A stretch of DNA of 64,000 nucleotides from Teratosphaeria epicoccoides (Eukaryota; Ascomycota; Dothideomycetes; Mycosphaerellales; Teratosphaeriaceae): positions 62,001 through 126,000 of the forward strand of contig JADDMT010000005.1 in assembly GCA_021401465.1 (NCBI GenBank), written 5' to 3'. Positions 33,252 through 45,277 of the stretch are shown here, piece by piece. Position 1 is the first letter of the stretch. Each line of letters starts with the position of its first letter. The position numbers were made by a program, and so were the translations under genes. The notes beneath the pieces were generated by a model, which saw nothing but the letters and a program-made list of their open reading frames with translations, was not told the DNA's origin and did no database searches.

Positions 33252-36200
33252 TCACCAAATCTCCCTATTGTGCTTGTTCGTCCTTGCCTTGGCCCTGTAG
33301 ACGTTCCGCAAGCTCTCGCCGATCCCACTTGTGAGCGCACCAAGCCTGCCTTTCAAGCTGAACGACTTCTTCCCTGACGATTTCCGCACGCGGAAGAACC
33401 AGTACAAGAAGACTGCACCGAAAACGTTGAAGGCCACATAAACCCACATCAGACCGAAATCCCGCCAACGATCTTTCCAGTAGATGTTGACACCCGCCAA
33501 GAACTGGTTGGCACTACGAAGCTGGCAGTATTGGCAGTTGGAGGTCGCTTGAGGATTCTGCAGCGTCCCTTGTGCGGTGGCCAGATACGCCTTCATGTAC
33601 TCGCCACAAGTCTGGCCTGCTGGTGGGTCAAAGATACTGGTCTCGTCTGACGAACAGGTGATCTGGCGGCCGTACAGCATGGCGTCTGCCATTCCGCCAA
33701 CCCAGTATGTGAATGGCGACACGCGGTACATGAAGATCCAGAAGCCGGGAAGAGCGGTCGGTGATTGCATGACTCCATTGAAGATCAAGGTCATGGCGAA
33801 CAACAGGGTGACGATGCTACCAGCTGTTTGCGCGTCCGGGAGGGCCGCAATAGCCAGGTGACCGAAGGAGCTGGCGTAGAGCATGAAGACGATGGCCAGT
33901 ACCAAGACTAGACCTTGACGTTCGGAGGATTGGATGCCCACGACCGGATAGTAGAATGTCGCGAAGACGAGGATACCGGCGATGATCTGGTATGGCCATT
34001 CGACCACGATGTTCGCAATGAGGAAAGCTTTCCAGCTGTAAGCCTTACTCGGACGCTCGCGAACCTCATACAGAGATCTCTGTGTGACGAAGAGCGGCAT
34101 GATCTGCTGAACTAGCGTGCTGAAAATGGACAAGACCATGAACAGCGCGTATAGCACGATTTGCATGCCCTGGAGCGAGTTGTTGGCATTGAAGAACGAG
34201 AAGCCGATGAAGAGACCAGAAGCCGCGCTCAACATGAACTTCGCCAGGACGTAGGATGGCATTCTCCAGTACTGCTGGAAAACACGGTATGTGACCTGAT
34301 ACAGCTGCGTCGAGAATGGCATGGCGAATTCAGCGTGGGCGTTTACATCTTCTTCCTTTTCCTCGACATTCTGACGTTCGCGGTGGATGTTGTCGATCTC
34401 AGTGTACACGTCCTTGTTCTCTTGCGAATGCTTCCAGGTCTCGTGCCAGTCTTTGTCCTTTTCACCAGCAATCTCAAGCATGTACTCAGCAGGGTTCTCG
34501 TCGCCGCCGCAGGGCCGAGCGCCGTTTCTCTCAAAATAATCGAGCAGTGTCTTGGAGTCCTTTCCGATGTCACCGAAGTAGACAGTCTGCCCGCCCTTCC
34601 TAAGGAACAGAAGCCGATCGAATTGCTGGAAGAGGATCGCAGAAGGCTGATGAATTGTACAAAGGATCGCTTGGCCTGTTCAAAAGTCAGTCATGCATCT
34701 ATCGTGATCCTGTAACCACACGTACCATGATCGGCGAGCTTGCGGAGGAAAGCACAGATGGCCCAGGAACTCTGCGAGTCGAGACCACTAGTCGGCTCGT
34801 CAAGGAACAGCAAGAGCTTTGGCTTAGCAGCGAGCTCGACGCCAATGGTGAGCAGCTTGCGTTGCTCTACGTTCAACCCTTCACCAGGGACTCCGACCAC
34901 TGCCTCTGCGAAGTCTTCCATTGCCAACATCTTGATGACTGATTCGACATACTCGTGCTTCTCGGCTTTGCTGATATTCTTGGGTTGACGGAGCATGGCG
35001 GAGAAACGGAGCGACTCGCGAACTGTGGCAGTCTCGAGGTGCAGGTCCTGCTGCTGGACTGTCGCAGAGTCAGTAGGAGCTATTTAAGATTATGCGATGG
35101 TGAGAGTGTACCGTATCCAGTCTTACGCTGGAAGCTAGGATCGAGCGGCTTGCCATTGACGAACATGTCACCAGTGATGACACCCATCGTGGTCCTTTGA
35201 GCAAGAGCCTGCGATGCGTCAGTGACAGACCCATTTCAATGGCAATGTGGAGATACTGACATCAAGGAGCGTCGTTTTGCCAGCGCCAGAGGTACCCATT
35301 AGAGCCGTGAGCGTGCCTGGCTTGACAAATCCAGAAACATTGTCCAGCAGCCGCCTCTTCTCGTCCTTGATTGGAATAGTATACTCGACATCTTTCCAGG
35401 TAAAGATATCGGTTTGTTCCGGGATCGCATCGACTTTGCCGTCCCGGTCCTGCTCGGTGGTTCTCTCGCCGCCATTGGCTTCCTCATCCTGACCGCCCTT
35501 TCGCTCTGGATCCAGGTAAGCCGGGACATGACCGCGTCGAAAGACAAGCATCTCAGCAGTCGAGGTCGTCGATGAGTTCAGCTCGGTTGCAACTAGGTAT
35601 ACCGCCATGAACGCAAAGAGAAAGCCAAGCAGGATACCGAAGTTTCGCCAGACATGAGCATATGTATACTGATAAGCTGCCATGATGTAAGCGTCTCCGC
35701 TCACAGTGTATTCGCCCGCTACTGCGCCAGTCGATGAACAGATGTAGGAGTTGCCCACCAGCGGGGTGTACGCCGGGACGAATGCGGAGCAAGTGAACTG
35801 GCGGCCATGGAATTGATTTGCAATCAGAATCTCGAATGCGTAGAAGACCGGGTTGATGTAGCGAATCCAGCTGAACCAAGGATGCATGTAAGGTATGGGG
35901 ACGGTGAATCCAGTGTACACCACGATGGCCAGAACCAGAACACCGGAAAGAGCCATGGCCTGAGAGACCGTTTTTGTCAATGCAGCCATTGTTCTGAAGA
36001 CCGCGCTCATGACGAATGTGCTGATGAAGTTGATCAAGAAGAAGATGAAGAATTGACTTGGCTCCCGTCTCAGATTTGCCATGAAGTACAGAACCACGTT
36101 GAATGCTACGGCCTGTACGAATTTGACCGGTATATCGAGCACCACTCCAGCTGCAGCTTCTGTCCAGGGGTGGTAGAAGGCGTACGATTTATGCTTCTCA

Positions 36201-38119
36201 ACGATGGGGCGCTGCGCGTACAGACTGTTGATCTCGGCAATGGCGGAAAGGGCGTTCAGCAGGACGGCGAAGAAGAGTACTGCACCGAAAGACTGGAACC
36301 CAGCAGTTGCATCTGGGGTTCCGAAGAAGACAGATCCAATGATGAGGGCCATGATAATATTACCAATGACGGGCGTCACCGTTGCTACCATGTCGTTCTT
36401 CGTCCTGTACCGGGTCAGTCACTGGATCTCAAACACCATAGATCTTCTGCCAGACGTACCTGTGGTATGCGCGCTTGACGTTCAACCTGATTTGCATCGG
36501 TTGGCTCACAATGTATGGAGACTTTGGCCGGGTATGCTTGGCCTGTTGGTCTTGCTTGTTCTCGCGGAAAGTCTGGACCTGCCCTTTATGACCAGACGGA
36601 TATTCCTGCTGGTAGGCCTCGATCTCCTTCCTGAGATTCGCGTGTTCCGGACTGTTGCGCCAATAGGCCTCGAAGTCGTCGGCGGTCCTTGGCGTTTTAC
36701 CTTCGAACCCTTCGCGAGCCTGTCTCTCCGTTGGATTCGTGATACTGGTGAGGAAATCGCCAGTCGTCTGACGCTGAGGGCAGAACCATCCCATCCGCTC
36801 AAAATATGATTTTGCTTCTTTCGCTGGCCCAAAAAAGATTTCGCGACCCTCGTACAAAACAATCACCTTGTCGAAGAGGTCGTAAATCGCTTGGCTGGCT
36901 TGGTAAATTGCTACAGCATGTGTTGACCCAGCCAGATTGGCAGACTGTCGCAGGGATTGAGTGAAGGTTAGGGCACTTGCAGAATCGAGACCCCTTGTGC
37001 TGTTGTCCCAGCAAGCGATGGCGCTGCCTGACAAGGCCATTTCCGCAATGCTCACGCGCTTCCGTTCACCTCCAGAAACACCGCGCACGAAGTCGTTTCC
37101 GACCTTGGTATTATAAGTGTGAGAGAGCCCGTAGGCTGCCATAATGACCTTGGTGATGTGCTTGACGAGATCCTTCCGCGAGATGTTCTTCGGCCGACGG
37201 CTAGGCATTCGAAGTGCTGCTGCATGCTCCAGAGTTTCTCCGACAGTTAGATGCGGGAAATGCTTGTCCACTATTCGGCTGTCAGCTGATGCGACTCAGG
37301 ATCCAAGAGCAATACCAGCTTACCTTCTTGGTTGTATTGGACTTCACCTTTGAATTCTTTCAGCATCTGCTGCTGTGAGACTCCATTGTATTCGACAACC
37401 GAGCTTTCGTCCATATCAAGGCCGTGATGCTCGCCCGCAATAGTCTTGAGGAATGTGCTACAGCCGCTGCCAGGTCTCCCAAGCACGACTAGCATCTCGC
37501 CACTCTTGAGAAGCGCATCAAAGTTTCGCAGAATGTGTTTGGACTCTGAATGGCGGAACTTGAGGGCTTTCCCAATTCGCAGAGGAGAAGTCATCATGGT
37601 TCCGAGCGTTTGTTGAAGATTCAGCGCCGATCCGCTACCTCGCACATTGACGTCTTTCATGACGACGCCTGCTCTTTGGATTTTGATCCCATCTTCATCC
37701 ATGATCTTCAACGACATTCTCATGAACTTATGTAGGTCGAACTTGGACGAGGAAGGGTCTAGTGCTGGATCGTCCATCTCCAGTCCGGTTAGTGTGTCCT
37801 GCCTCTCAAGGCTAGTGATGGCGCTGGTTGATGTGCGGCGAGAATACTGCGATTGCGTCCTGGAGAGGTGGCTTGCCAGTCGGCGAAGGTTTTCCTGTTC
37901 TTCTGGCAGAATGTAGTCATTCTTTGAGCTGTTTGAATCAAAGCCTGAGGGCGCTTCCGCAAGCTCTTCGCCCTTCTCATCGAAATAGCCTTCTGGTGAT
38001 GGCTTTTCGTCAACACCATCATTACTTTGCTGGCGAGAGGTCTCGCTCGAAATTATGCCGTCTGGGGCGTAAGTTTCTCGCCCTGAGGCGGTTCTGACAA
38101 TGCCTGTGCCAGCGGCCAT
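33252..38119 (-). CDS. PDR/CDR-type ABC multidrug transporter (ABCG full size)
   Basis: Six exons (38119-37324, 37270-36460, 36404-35261, 35208-35112, 35058-34726, 34675-33252) join in frame to 1,534 aa; all five introns are GT-AG and 45-56 bp. Layout is NBD-TMD-NBD-TMD. NBD1 has the PDR-type Walker A with Cys for Lys (GRPGSGCSTFLK), signature VSGGERKRVS and Walker B-like ACWDNSTRGLDSA. NBD2 has a canonical Walker A (GTSGAGKTTLLD), degenerate signature LNVEQRKLLTIG and Walker B LLLFLDEPTSGLDS. The two membrane halves show six-helix patterns with large Cys-bearing extracellular loops. Such pumps export azoles and other hydrophobic toxins, or lipids, at the plasma membrane. The substrate cannot be read from sequence. 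No lesion is seen in any exon. Confidence 0.94.
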
Positions 38120-39019
38120 GGCGACGGCCGATTGAACTGTTTGTGAGCAGAGTTCAGCTCAGTTGGTCGAGCAATCCAGAAGACTGTTGGATTAAAAGGG
38201 TTTGTACCGGAAGGAGAAGATATTTGGTGTGCAACGTTGCCGATGGGCGTAGGTTTTTTGGGTGAAGAGAGAGCATACAGACTGTTGTTATACCTTGATG
38301 AGCAGCGAACATACTCACCTACTACGCCTTCTAAGACCAAAGTCAAAATAGCATCTCACCGTCACAGCTGCATAAAACCCCATCTCAGGCTGACGAACCT
38401 TGCACAATCTTAGGGTGCCGAGCTTCGAGGCGTCCGCACTCAAAGTCACTAACTCCTACCGCCTTGATATGACGATGACAGGTCATGGAAGCTTTGCGGA
38501 CGGAGGCGCTGCAGGTGTGGAGAAGATCGGGCCTTGAACTAGCGTGCACTGTTCCTACCGACTGGGCTGCATGCGAAGTTGTGCTACCGGGTTACCGAAG
38601 ACGCAGATCGGCGGAAGGCAAGCAAGCACCCGGTCGAATGCATAAAAACATGGACCGCTGCGGCGCCACGCGAGATGGCTCAGATAAGGTTTTCGGCAAT
38701 CCTTGTGCACGATCCGGATTTAGGAGGAAGCCCGTTGACAGGTCGGTAGAAGCCTAGAAGGGCTTTGACAAGGGTCAGTCTCCAAGGTTGGCCCGGTATC
38801 CAACCTGAACGAAGGCGGAAAACAAGCACTCTTCAGAACGACCAAGATCCCCATACTCCGGCTTGGGACTCCCATGTCGGCGGCGCTCCTGTGTGTTACC
38901 AACGCATCGAGGGCTCACACAACCGCAGCAGTCGAGCTCACTCTTCTGGTCGAACGGGGACGGTTCGATGACAGACCCGCTACCGTGTGACTGTGCAAAG
39001 CTTGCTTTGCAGTAAATCC

Positions 39020-39079
39020 TTCTTCTCCTAGAGCTTCTCATCCGAGACATTCTTCTCCTAGAGCTTCTCATCCGAGACA
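39020..39079. repeat. Perfect 30-bp direct tandem repeat, two copies
   Basis: Units 39020-39049 and 39050-39079 are identical (begin TTCTTCTCCTAGAGCTTCTC). They lie in non-coding sequence about 900 bp upstream of the ABC transporter start. The identity points to a recent duplication. Confidence 0.92.
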
Positions 39080-39999
39080 ACTTTTCGACCGTTTCCTCGT
39101 CCGGAAGCCGCTGCTGAGATGCAATAATATTCTGACTGGGTGCGTGGCCGTTCGGTGCTTTCTCGCTCGTGACGGCCAAGTTTGCCGGTCGGACCTTCTC
39201 TCCCTAGCCGGTATTGCTAAATTGAGGTGGAGGCTACGGAGGTGCAGTTATTTTGCTTGGCTAACGTCATTTCGCGAGATTCCGGCCAAACCGAGTTCAA
39301 TTTTCAGCTTTCGTAAGTGTTCGTCCCAAGAGGATGCGTGCATGTATGCTAGTGCGCACCGAGATTCTGTGTTCCTCGTGCGCGGCGAGCAGGAATGACA
39401 AGTCTCAACTGCGCGCAGTGAGCAGGATAGGTAGTCTCTGCGAGGTAGTATTTTTGCTAGTCGACAGCGACCCTGGTGGCCTTCTTCATCTACTCGATGC
39501 AAGACGGGTGATCACGATCGCTCATTTATTCGTCCTCCATTTCCAGTGTAGGGGTTCTTGGAATGTTCAGAGACACACCCATCGCGTTAGGAAGGGAATG
39601 ATAGACATTTCGAGCGTTATATGCAGGAGGCTTCTTGCAAGATTTCCCATATCTACCAACTGATGTAACTATTCCAAGTTAACAGTCTCGATGACCAGGA
39701 TCGGGTGCTGGAATTCGTGAAGACCTGAATCGCGTTTACACATGTTTCGTCTACCGTAGGCCGCATTGCATGATCAGAAACGTGCTTGCGACCTCACGAA
39801 GATCTTCCTTGGCCAGAAGGCCTTGCGATCTGAGACGTTCACCTGGATAGAAATCCGCCCATAGGGAATATGATTATGGATGTGTCAAGACTGCTGTTCA
39901 CCTACATTCGGCACGCGCCAAGCGGAGGTCTGACTCCGTGCGTGTTTCATATCGTTTCGAGCGTTCCGTACTGCCAGAACGGCTTGGCAGGTTCGAGTC

Positions 40000-40006
40000 T
40001 ATAAAA
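40000..40006 (+). promoter_or_regulatory. TATA-box-like element upstream of the opsin gene
   Basis: TATAAAA lies 243 bp before the opsin ATG. A matching consensus alone is weak evidence, and no transcription start is known. Confidence 0.3.
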
Positions 40007-40242
40007 CTCAATGAGATGAGCAGCGAATAGATTGAGACTACCACGCACATACTTCATGGACATATATTCAAGGAAAGCTGGGCATAAAGGCTTTGCATGT
40101 TACAGGCCGGACAAAGCGCTAGCATTCGAGCTCTGCATTTCATAGAGCTCTGCTTCCACCGAGAACCGTCTGGATCTCAGCTTGATCTGTGGCTGACAGA
40201 GGACTAGGGCAGTTGCCACGAAGAGGAGTTCCAGACGCCGAG

Positions 40243-41387
40243 ATGTCTTCCTCAAGCGATTACGGCCTGCTCTTCAAGCGCGGCAACAACGCCGCGGTCA
40301 GAGTCAACACACTCGCCAACGGGAAGTCCGTGGACATAGGTGTGTCTTTCTCTAACAACACTGCCACCATGTTCTACTACCATGATATGGCGAAGCTGAT
40401 GCACAAAACCTCCAGCCATCACCGAGCAAGGCTCAGACGTCTATTACGGCGTAATGTCCGTCATGGGCGCCACCGCCATCTTCGTACTTATCGCGTCCGC
40501 CTTCAAACCCCGATCCGAGCGCGTCTTTTTTTACATCACCGCCGCCATCAACTTCACCGCCTGCATCGCCTACTACTCCATGGGTTCGAACGTCGGCTGG
40601 ACTCCCATCGACGTCGAGTTCCCACGCCACGGGCACGGAGTCGGTGGCGTGAACCGCGAGATCTTTTATGCAAGATACGTCGACTGGTTCATCACTACAC
40701 CGCTGCTCATCATGGACCTTTTGCTTACTGCTGGGATGCCGTGGCCGACAATCGCTTGGGCGGTATTTATGGACGAGATCATGGTCGTCACTGGTCTCCT
40801 TGGCGCCCTGGTTCGCTCGAGGTTCAAGTGGGGTTTCTATGGTTTTGGATGTGCGGCTATGGTAAGTTCGTTATCGACAGGCGGCGAGCACAACTGCTGA
40901 TACCAGTGCAAAGTTCTATGTTTTCTGGATCATTGGCGTCGAAGGCCTAACAGGCGCTCGTCGTCTCGGCAGGGACGTCCGTCGAGTCTATTTAATGTGC
41001 GGTGTCCTCACCCTCATTATTTGGCTGCTATACCCTATCGCGTGGGGTGTCAGTGAAGGTGGTAACGTCATTCCGCCGGACAGCGAGGCGGTCTTCTAAG
41101 GCATCCTGGATCTTTGCGCCAAACCACTCTTCTCCATTTTCCTCATCATTGGACACTGGCGCATTGACCCTGCGAGGATGGGGATGAAGCTGCGTGACTA
41201 CGATCAGGAGCCGGATGAGTTCACGCGCAAATATCATGAGGAAAAGGAGAGGCAAGTACCAGGTGGAAATGGTGTAATCGACCGCGCCGCCAACGAGCCG
41301 GCCACCGGAATCTCCACATCTGCCGATCATGGTATTGCGACTGGCACAGCGGCCGGAAACGTGAGTCGTCCGGAGACCACTGTATAG
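40243..41387 (+). pseudogene. Microbial-type opsin (proton-pump class) with in-frame stop before the retinal lysine
   Basis: Exons 40243-40339, 40416-40861 and 40914-41387 keep one frame of 338 codons except for TAA at 41097-41099. Helix C has RYVDWFITTPLLIMD, matching the bacteriorhodopsin R82, D85, T89 and D96 positions (a DTD proton-pump set), and helix D has MDEIMVVTG. After the stop, the frame continues GILDLCAKPLFSIFLIIGHW with the D212 and K216 (retinal Schiff base, codon 41121) equivalents, then a normal cytoplasmic tail to 41387. The stop replaces a residue that is Tyr in related fungal opsins (AVFYGILD type). As read, translation gives 242 aa without helix G and cannot bind retinal. 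Otherwise nothing is degraded: splice sites, the other helices and the tail look intact. Confidence 0.85.
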
Positions 41388-41479
41388 ACAGCTCGGCTAC
41401 GGTCTGACCGAGTCGGTGTTGGTCGAGATGAATAGTAAATGGAAGCTCGTAATGCACAATGCACAGTAAGACAGCATAG

Positions 41480-42583
41480 CTACTCTCCTGGGCCTCTTAG
41501 CGTGTGCGCCAGACTTCGCAAGACTTGCTGTCCGCGCTGCTGTGGTTGCCCGCCGCGCCAGCTGTCACTAGCTCCATCTCCCAAGAACAAGTCGATGTCA
41601 GTCGTCGCCGTGCCAACAAAGCCTCCCAAATCGGGACCTTTGGCCGTCCACCTAAGGCGTTGCATACGGCATCGGCGATTCTGGTTGCCATCTGTATCGC
41701 GGTCGGTGGCATGGAACAATGCGAGTGTCTCGCCGTCGACGTGTAGGAAACAGCCGTGACCAGGCCCGTAAGGTCCCAGTCCGTCGGCGCGATTCTGTAT
41801 GAGGGGTTCGGTGCTCTTGCTCCATGATGAGGGGTGAAGAGGGTTGCCGCCGAGATACTGCAAAGTAGCCATCTTGTACTCCTTGGTCCAGCTGGCAGAG
41901 CAGGAATACACTAAGCCTTTCCAGTGCCCCGAAGGCGACTCGAGCCACTCTGGCCCTTCATTGATGGCAGGCCCATGGTCTCCAATGCGCTCCCAGGTTT
42001 CAGTAGGGTTGCTAACCATGACAGCCTCACTTGATGCGGTGAGGGGATCAGACAATCGGTAAATGAATAGCTGCTGCACCCTTTCGTCCGACTCTTCCCA
42101 GCCACTGCTAGAATGCTTACTGCGAGGCCATCCGGAGTAGCAGAGATACAGATTGCCTTGGACCTCGAAGACGGTGCTATCAATCGCCCACTGTCTCTGG
42201 TCCATTCCCGTGACCGGACCAAGCAGCTCCCACGGGCCTTGGTGGGGGTCGCGGCCAGCCGATGGTCCTCCGAGGACGTAAGTGCGATGTGAGCGATTGC
42301 CTACAAATTTGTCTGCGGCGGCGAAATAGATATACCATCGGCCTCGCAAGCAGTGCAGCTCGGGCGCCCAAAGCCGCTCGGACTGCGGCCCAGACTCTCG
42401 CGCGAGCCAGACGGGTCCTTTGTTAGGTCGATGATACAGATTGCGTATGCACGTAGCATCCCACATTGGTATGCGGTCATTGCCAGTGAATGTAAGGTAA
42501 AACTTTCCTTCCCAATGGGTGACCCATGGATCCGGCGTATGCGAAGCGGCGACGTCCAGGCATGCATTGTTGTAGAAGACCAT
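41480..42583 (-). CDS. Glycoside hydrolase family 43-like protein
   Basis: A frame of 367 aa from the ATG at 42583 (MVFYNNACLDVAASHTPDPW). The frame is open upstream to a good acceptor (TACAG, exon start about 42603), so a short first exon, perhaps with a signal peptide, may be missing. The five-bladed propeller pattern of GH43 is visible: SHTPDPWVTHWEGKFYLTFT with the catalytic-base Asp, RLWAPELHCLRGRWYIYFAA with the general-acid Glu in WAPE, WAIDSTVFEVQGNLYLCYSG, and INEGPEWL. Members act on arabinan, xylan or related side chains; the exact substrate is unknown. It is convergent with the opsin pseudogene (92 bp between stops). Confidence 0.83.
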   Translation of the reverse strand: MVFYNNACLDVAASHTPDPWVTHWEGKFYLTFTGNDRIPMWDATCIRNLYHRPNKGPVWLARESGPQSERLWAPELHCLRGRWYIYFAAADKFVGNRSHRTYVLGGPSAGRDPHQGPWELLGPVTGMDQRQWAIDSTVFEVQGNLYLCYSGWPRSKHSSSGWEESDERVQQLFIYRLSDPLTASSEAVMVSNPTETWERIGDHGPAINEGPEWLESPSGHWKGLVYSCSASWTKEYKMATLQYLGGNPLHPSSWSKSTEPLIQNRADGLGPYGPGHGCFLHVDGETLALFHATDRDTDGNQNRRCRMQRLRWTAKGPDLGGFVGTATTDIDLFLGDGASDSWRGGQPQQRGQQVLRSLAHTLRGPGE

Positions 42584-42603
42584 CCCGAAACGTGTGCGCA
42601 ACC

Positions 42604-43859
42604 TGTATCAATTTGAGGAATTTGAGCGCAGCAGGCTTACCACCCGCCACCGCCTGTTTCGCTGTCACGTCATTCCCAGCTGGGCTTGATAGATAAATTC
42701 TGATCTGAGAACAGGTCGCTCCCTAGCCATCTACGCCAGGGACGGGATCGTGCATCGCATGTTCCTGTGAAAGTGGCCTCCCATATGGTGACTCGGAAAG
42801 AAGGGAGGAGAGCATGACAAGACGCCAAAGCTGAAGTGTTATCGTCGGCGGGACGCCAGCCGTTAGCGCTGTCTTCTGATCAGCCAATGGCATCCGCGAC
42901 CTCAACAAGCAAATGGTGAACTGGCTTGCACACGCAATAGAAGCCCACAGCAAGTCTGTCAGCATCTATGGACGTGTCCAAGCCGACATACATCTCCACA
43001 GAGCCTCGGCCGGCTAGAATTGCTCTGTTGGCACCTCCGCCAACAAGACCATCCATCTCGGATCATGTCGACCAGTACAGGGGATCGCCGCTGGCTTTGG
43101 TGGAATCAGTGCAAGCTCACTCACTCACAAGCCTGGACGAGGAACATGTCACACTTGCAGTTGCACTTTCTGTTTGAATTAGATTGCTCGGAGCGCAGCT
43201 TGTGCGTGTATAATACGCGGGTACATGTAGCAAGGCGTTTGCACAAGGGAGTGACAGGAAAGTGGATTCGCTGAGAGTTTAATTGCTTCACCTTTGCAAT
43301 TTTCAACGTGATGAGTGTCTCGGCAGCAGAGGACGTACTTGCGGTCCTCTGATATCGACCCTCTACAGGATCGCATTCTCTGGACGAGCACGTCCAGCAG
43401 GCTTGCTATCTATCATGGTGGATGTGTACATGTAATTTCCATGTGAGAGAAGCGGGGACGATGTTTTCAGGCGGCTCCAGAAAGTGCAGGGATAACGAAG
43501 CACGCTAAGCCGTTTGAGGCGAAGTCGGGCCAGGTTGTTGACGGCAGCGTGAGATCGACATCCTGAGTTGGCGGGTTGGCGTGTGCATAAAACCCCTTGC
43601 GCCTTCCGCGGCGGCTGGTCAGCTTGCGAGACCTTTTCACACCCGAGGGCACCTACCCCGCCGAAGCTGCCACAGCCGCCACAGCTGCCTGCCAAAAAAA
43701 AGTTGAGCAAGAAGGAGCTCTCCAGGCTGAATCGCGGTTGCCAGGTCCACTGTTTGCGGCTCACAACATGTGTTGACGCATCTGGAGTAACAGCTGGAGC
43801 ACTGCAGTGCCGCACGCCTGGCTTTTACCTTGGCTGGCTTCAAGTTCCACAGAGGCACC
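42604..43859. other. Divergent intergenic region
   Basis: About 1.25 kb between the GH43 and NC2-alpha genes; no recognisable gene. A missing GH43 first exon may lie within the first 200 bp. Confidence 0.4.
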
Positions 43860-44792
43860 ATGGACTCGAATTACCGTCCAGCATCTCCAGATCTGTCCGC
43901 CACCACCACGACCAACCCTTACTGCGCGCCAGCCAGTCCCGAGCTCTCCGGTACCAGCTACAGACCCGCATCGCCTGACCTGACCGGTGCTAGGCATCCT
44001 TTCGCATACAGCAACAACGACAGCAACGCGTTCTATACACAACAATACCAGCCCCAGCCTCAGTATCAGCAGGCTCACTATCAGGCCGAGCCCATCGGCG
44101 GCGGCGGTGTGTTCGGCGGGCGCCACAGCAGCTACGGTGGCTACGCGCCTCCCACATCGATACCACCGCAACAGCACACACAGTCCTACCCATACCAGCA
44201 AGGCTTGGCGTCCAACATGACAGCGCCGTATGGCAGCATCAAGAACGAGGATGGCGACGAGTACATGCCCGACGCGCCCGCAGCCAAGAGACCAAGGAAA
44301 GGCCAGACATCAAAAAATGGTCGGGGCGGCATGCAAGACCAGAAGCCGCTTGAAGACGCGACACTTGGCGTAGACCTGAAGACGTCATTTCCCGTTGCAC
44401 GCATCAAGCGCATCATGCAGGCAGACGAAGACATCGGCAAGGTAGCGCAGGTCACGCCCCACGTCGTTAGTCGCGCGTTGGAGCTCTTCATGATCAAACT
44501 CATCTCCGCAGCAGCTGACCAAGCAAGGGGTAGTGCAGGGACTTCTGGAGAAAGCGGCGGCGGCGGCAGCGGCGGCGGTAAGAGCGCGGGCACAGCGAAA
44601 AAGGTGGCACCGCAACATCTCAAACAGGCGATCATGAAAGAACAAACCTTCGACTTTCTTCAGGCCATCATGGAGAAGGTGCCCGACGCGCCCACGAAAG
44701 CGAAGAAAGAGTGCAAGGAGAGTGATAGCGATGAGGCAGAGAAGAAGCCGAAGAAGAAGGGCAAGAAGAAGAAGGATTCGGATGGTACGTGA
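43860..44792 (+). CDS. BUR6: NC2-alpha / Bur6 (DRAP1), histone-fold transcription cofactor
   Basis: A frame of 310 aa from the ATG at 43860, in a strong initiation context (CACCATGG). The N-terminal 170 residues are Pro/Gln/Tyr-rich and disordered. The histone fold follows at about 178-275: KTSFPVARIKRIMQADEDIG, VTPHVVSRALELFMIKLISA, a Gly/Ser-rich loop, and VAPQHLKQAIMKEQTFDFLQ. The C-terminus is Lys-rich. NC2-alpha pairs with NC2-beta (Dr1/Ncb2) and clamps TBP on promoters, repressing or activating transcription. The Gly/Ser loop inside the fold is larger than in yeast. The end reads GAT G|GTACGTGA, a good donor, so a further short 3' exon is possible instead of the stop at 44790. Confidence 0.87.
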   Translation: MDSNYRPASPDLSATTTTNPYCAPASPELSGTSYRPASPDLTGARHPFAYSNNDSNAFYTQQYQPQPQYQQAHYQAEPIGGGGVFGGRHSSYGGYAPPTSIPPQQHTQSYPYQQGLASNMTAPYGSIKNEDGDEYMPDAPAAKRPRKGQTSKNGRGGMQDQKPLEDATLGVDLKTSFPVARIKRIMQADEDIGKVAQVTPHVVSRALELFMIKLISAAADQARGSAGTSGESGGGGSGGGKSAGTAKKVAPQHLKQAIMKEQTFDFLQAIMEKVPDAPTKAKKECKESDSDEAEKKPKKKGKKKKDSDGT

Positions 44793-45277
44793 GCAAAAGG
44801 CATTCAGAGCATTCATATCCCTGGAACCTCTGCTGGCTATAAGATGCCAATCGTGTTGCTCGCGCAATGCGGCGAACCGCGCCGGGATGGAGAAAAACTT
44901 TTTATGTGAAATGTGTCGTGTGCAATCGCCAATTCCAGGATTGGACCTGGAAGGCGCCTCCGCCGCACAGCGTAAAGCATGGTTGTTGCATGACGGACGA
45001 AGAGCTTTTTTGCTTTCGCACGAGCTTTTGCGAGCGTCAATGTCCTCGACGCGATCTGATCGTCACTCACCAGGAGCCTGCGAGGCCGTACTTTAATCTG
45101 GGCATGCGAGGCTCTTGTGGTGATCTGCAGGACCTTGAATCAGGATGCGATCTGGGCTGCCGATGTCTTGGTGGCGATCATCCGCGGCGAGAAGCTACGA
45201 ACAGCACAGTAGCCGGTGTGTTAATGGCGATGAATGGTGGTGGAAGCCATGATTACCACAGCAGTACAGCAGACTGT
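44793..45277. other. Intergenic region, convergent gene ends
   Basis: About 485 bp between the NC2-alpha and MIOX stops. A plus-strand frame that crosses into MIOX (44867-45781) is a shadow. An alternative 3' exon of NC2-alpha could lie here. Confidence 0.4.

Larger units (their letters stand above)
38120..40242. other. Long intergenic region between divergent ABC transporter and opsin
   Basis: About 2.1 kb without a credible gene. It contains a perfect 2 x 30-bp tandem repeat (39020-39079) and a TATA-like element at 40000. It should carry the promoters of both neighbours. Confidence 0.4.

Noticed and set aside
41097..41099. Splicing or programmed readthrough as explanation of the opsin TAA
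   Set aside because: An intron here would remove conserved helix F-G coding sequence and be about 40 bp; the context lacks a known readthrough signal, and A-to-I editing of TAA would not give Tyr. Not fully excluded without RNA data.
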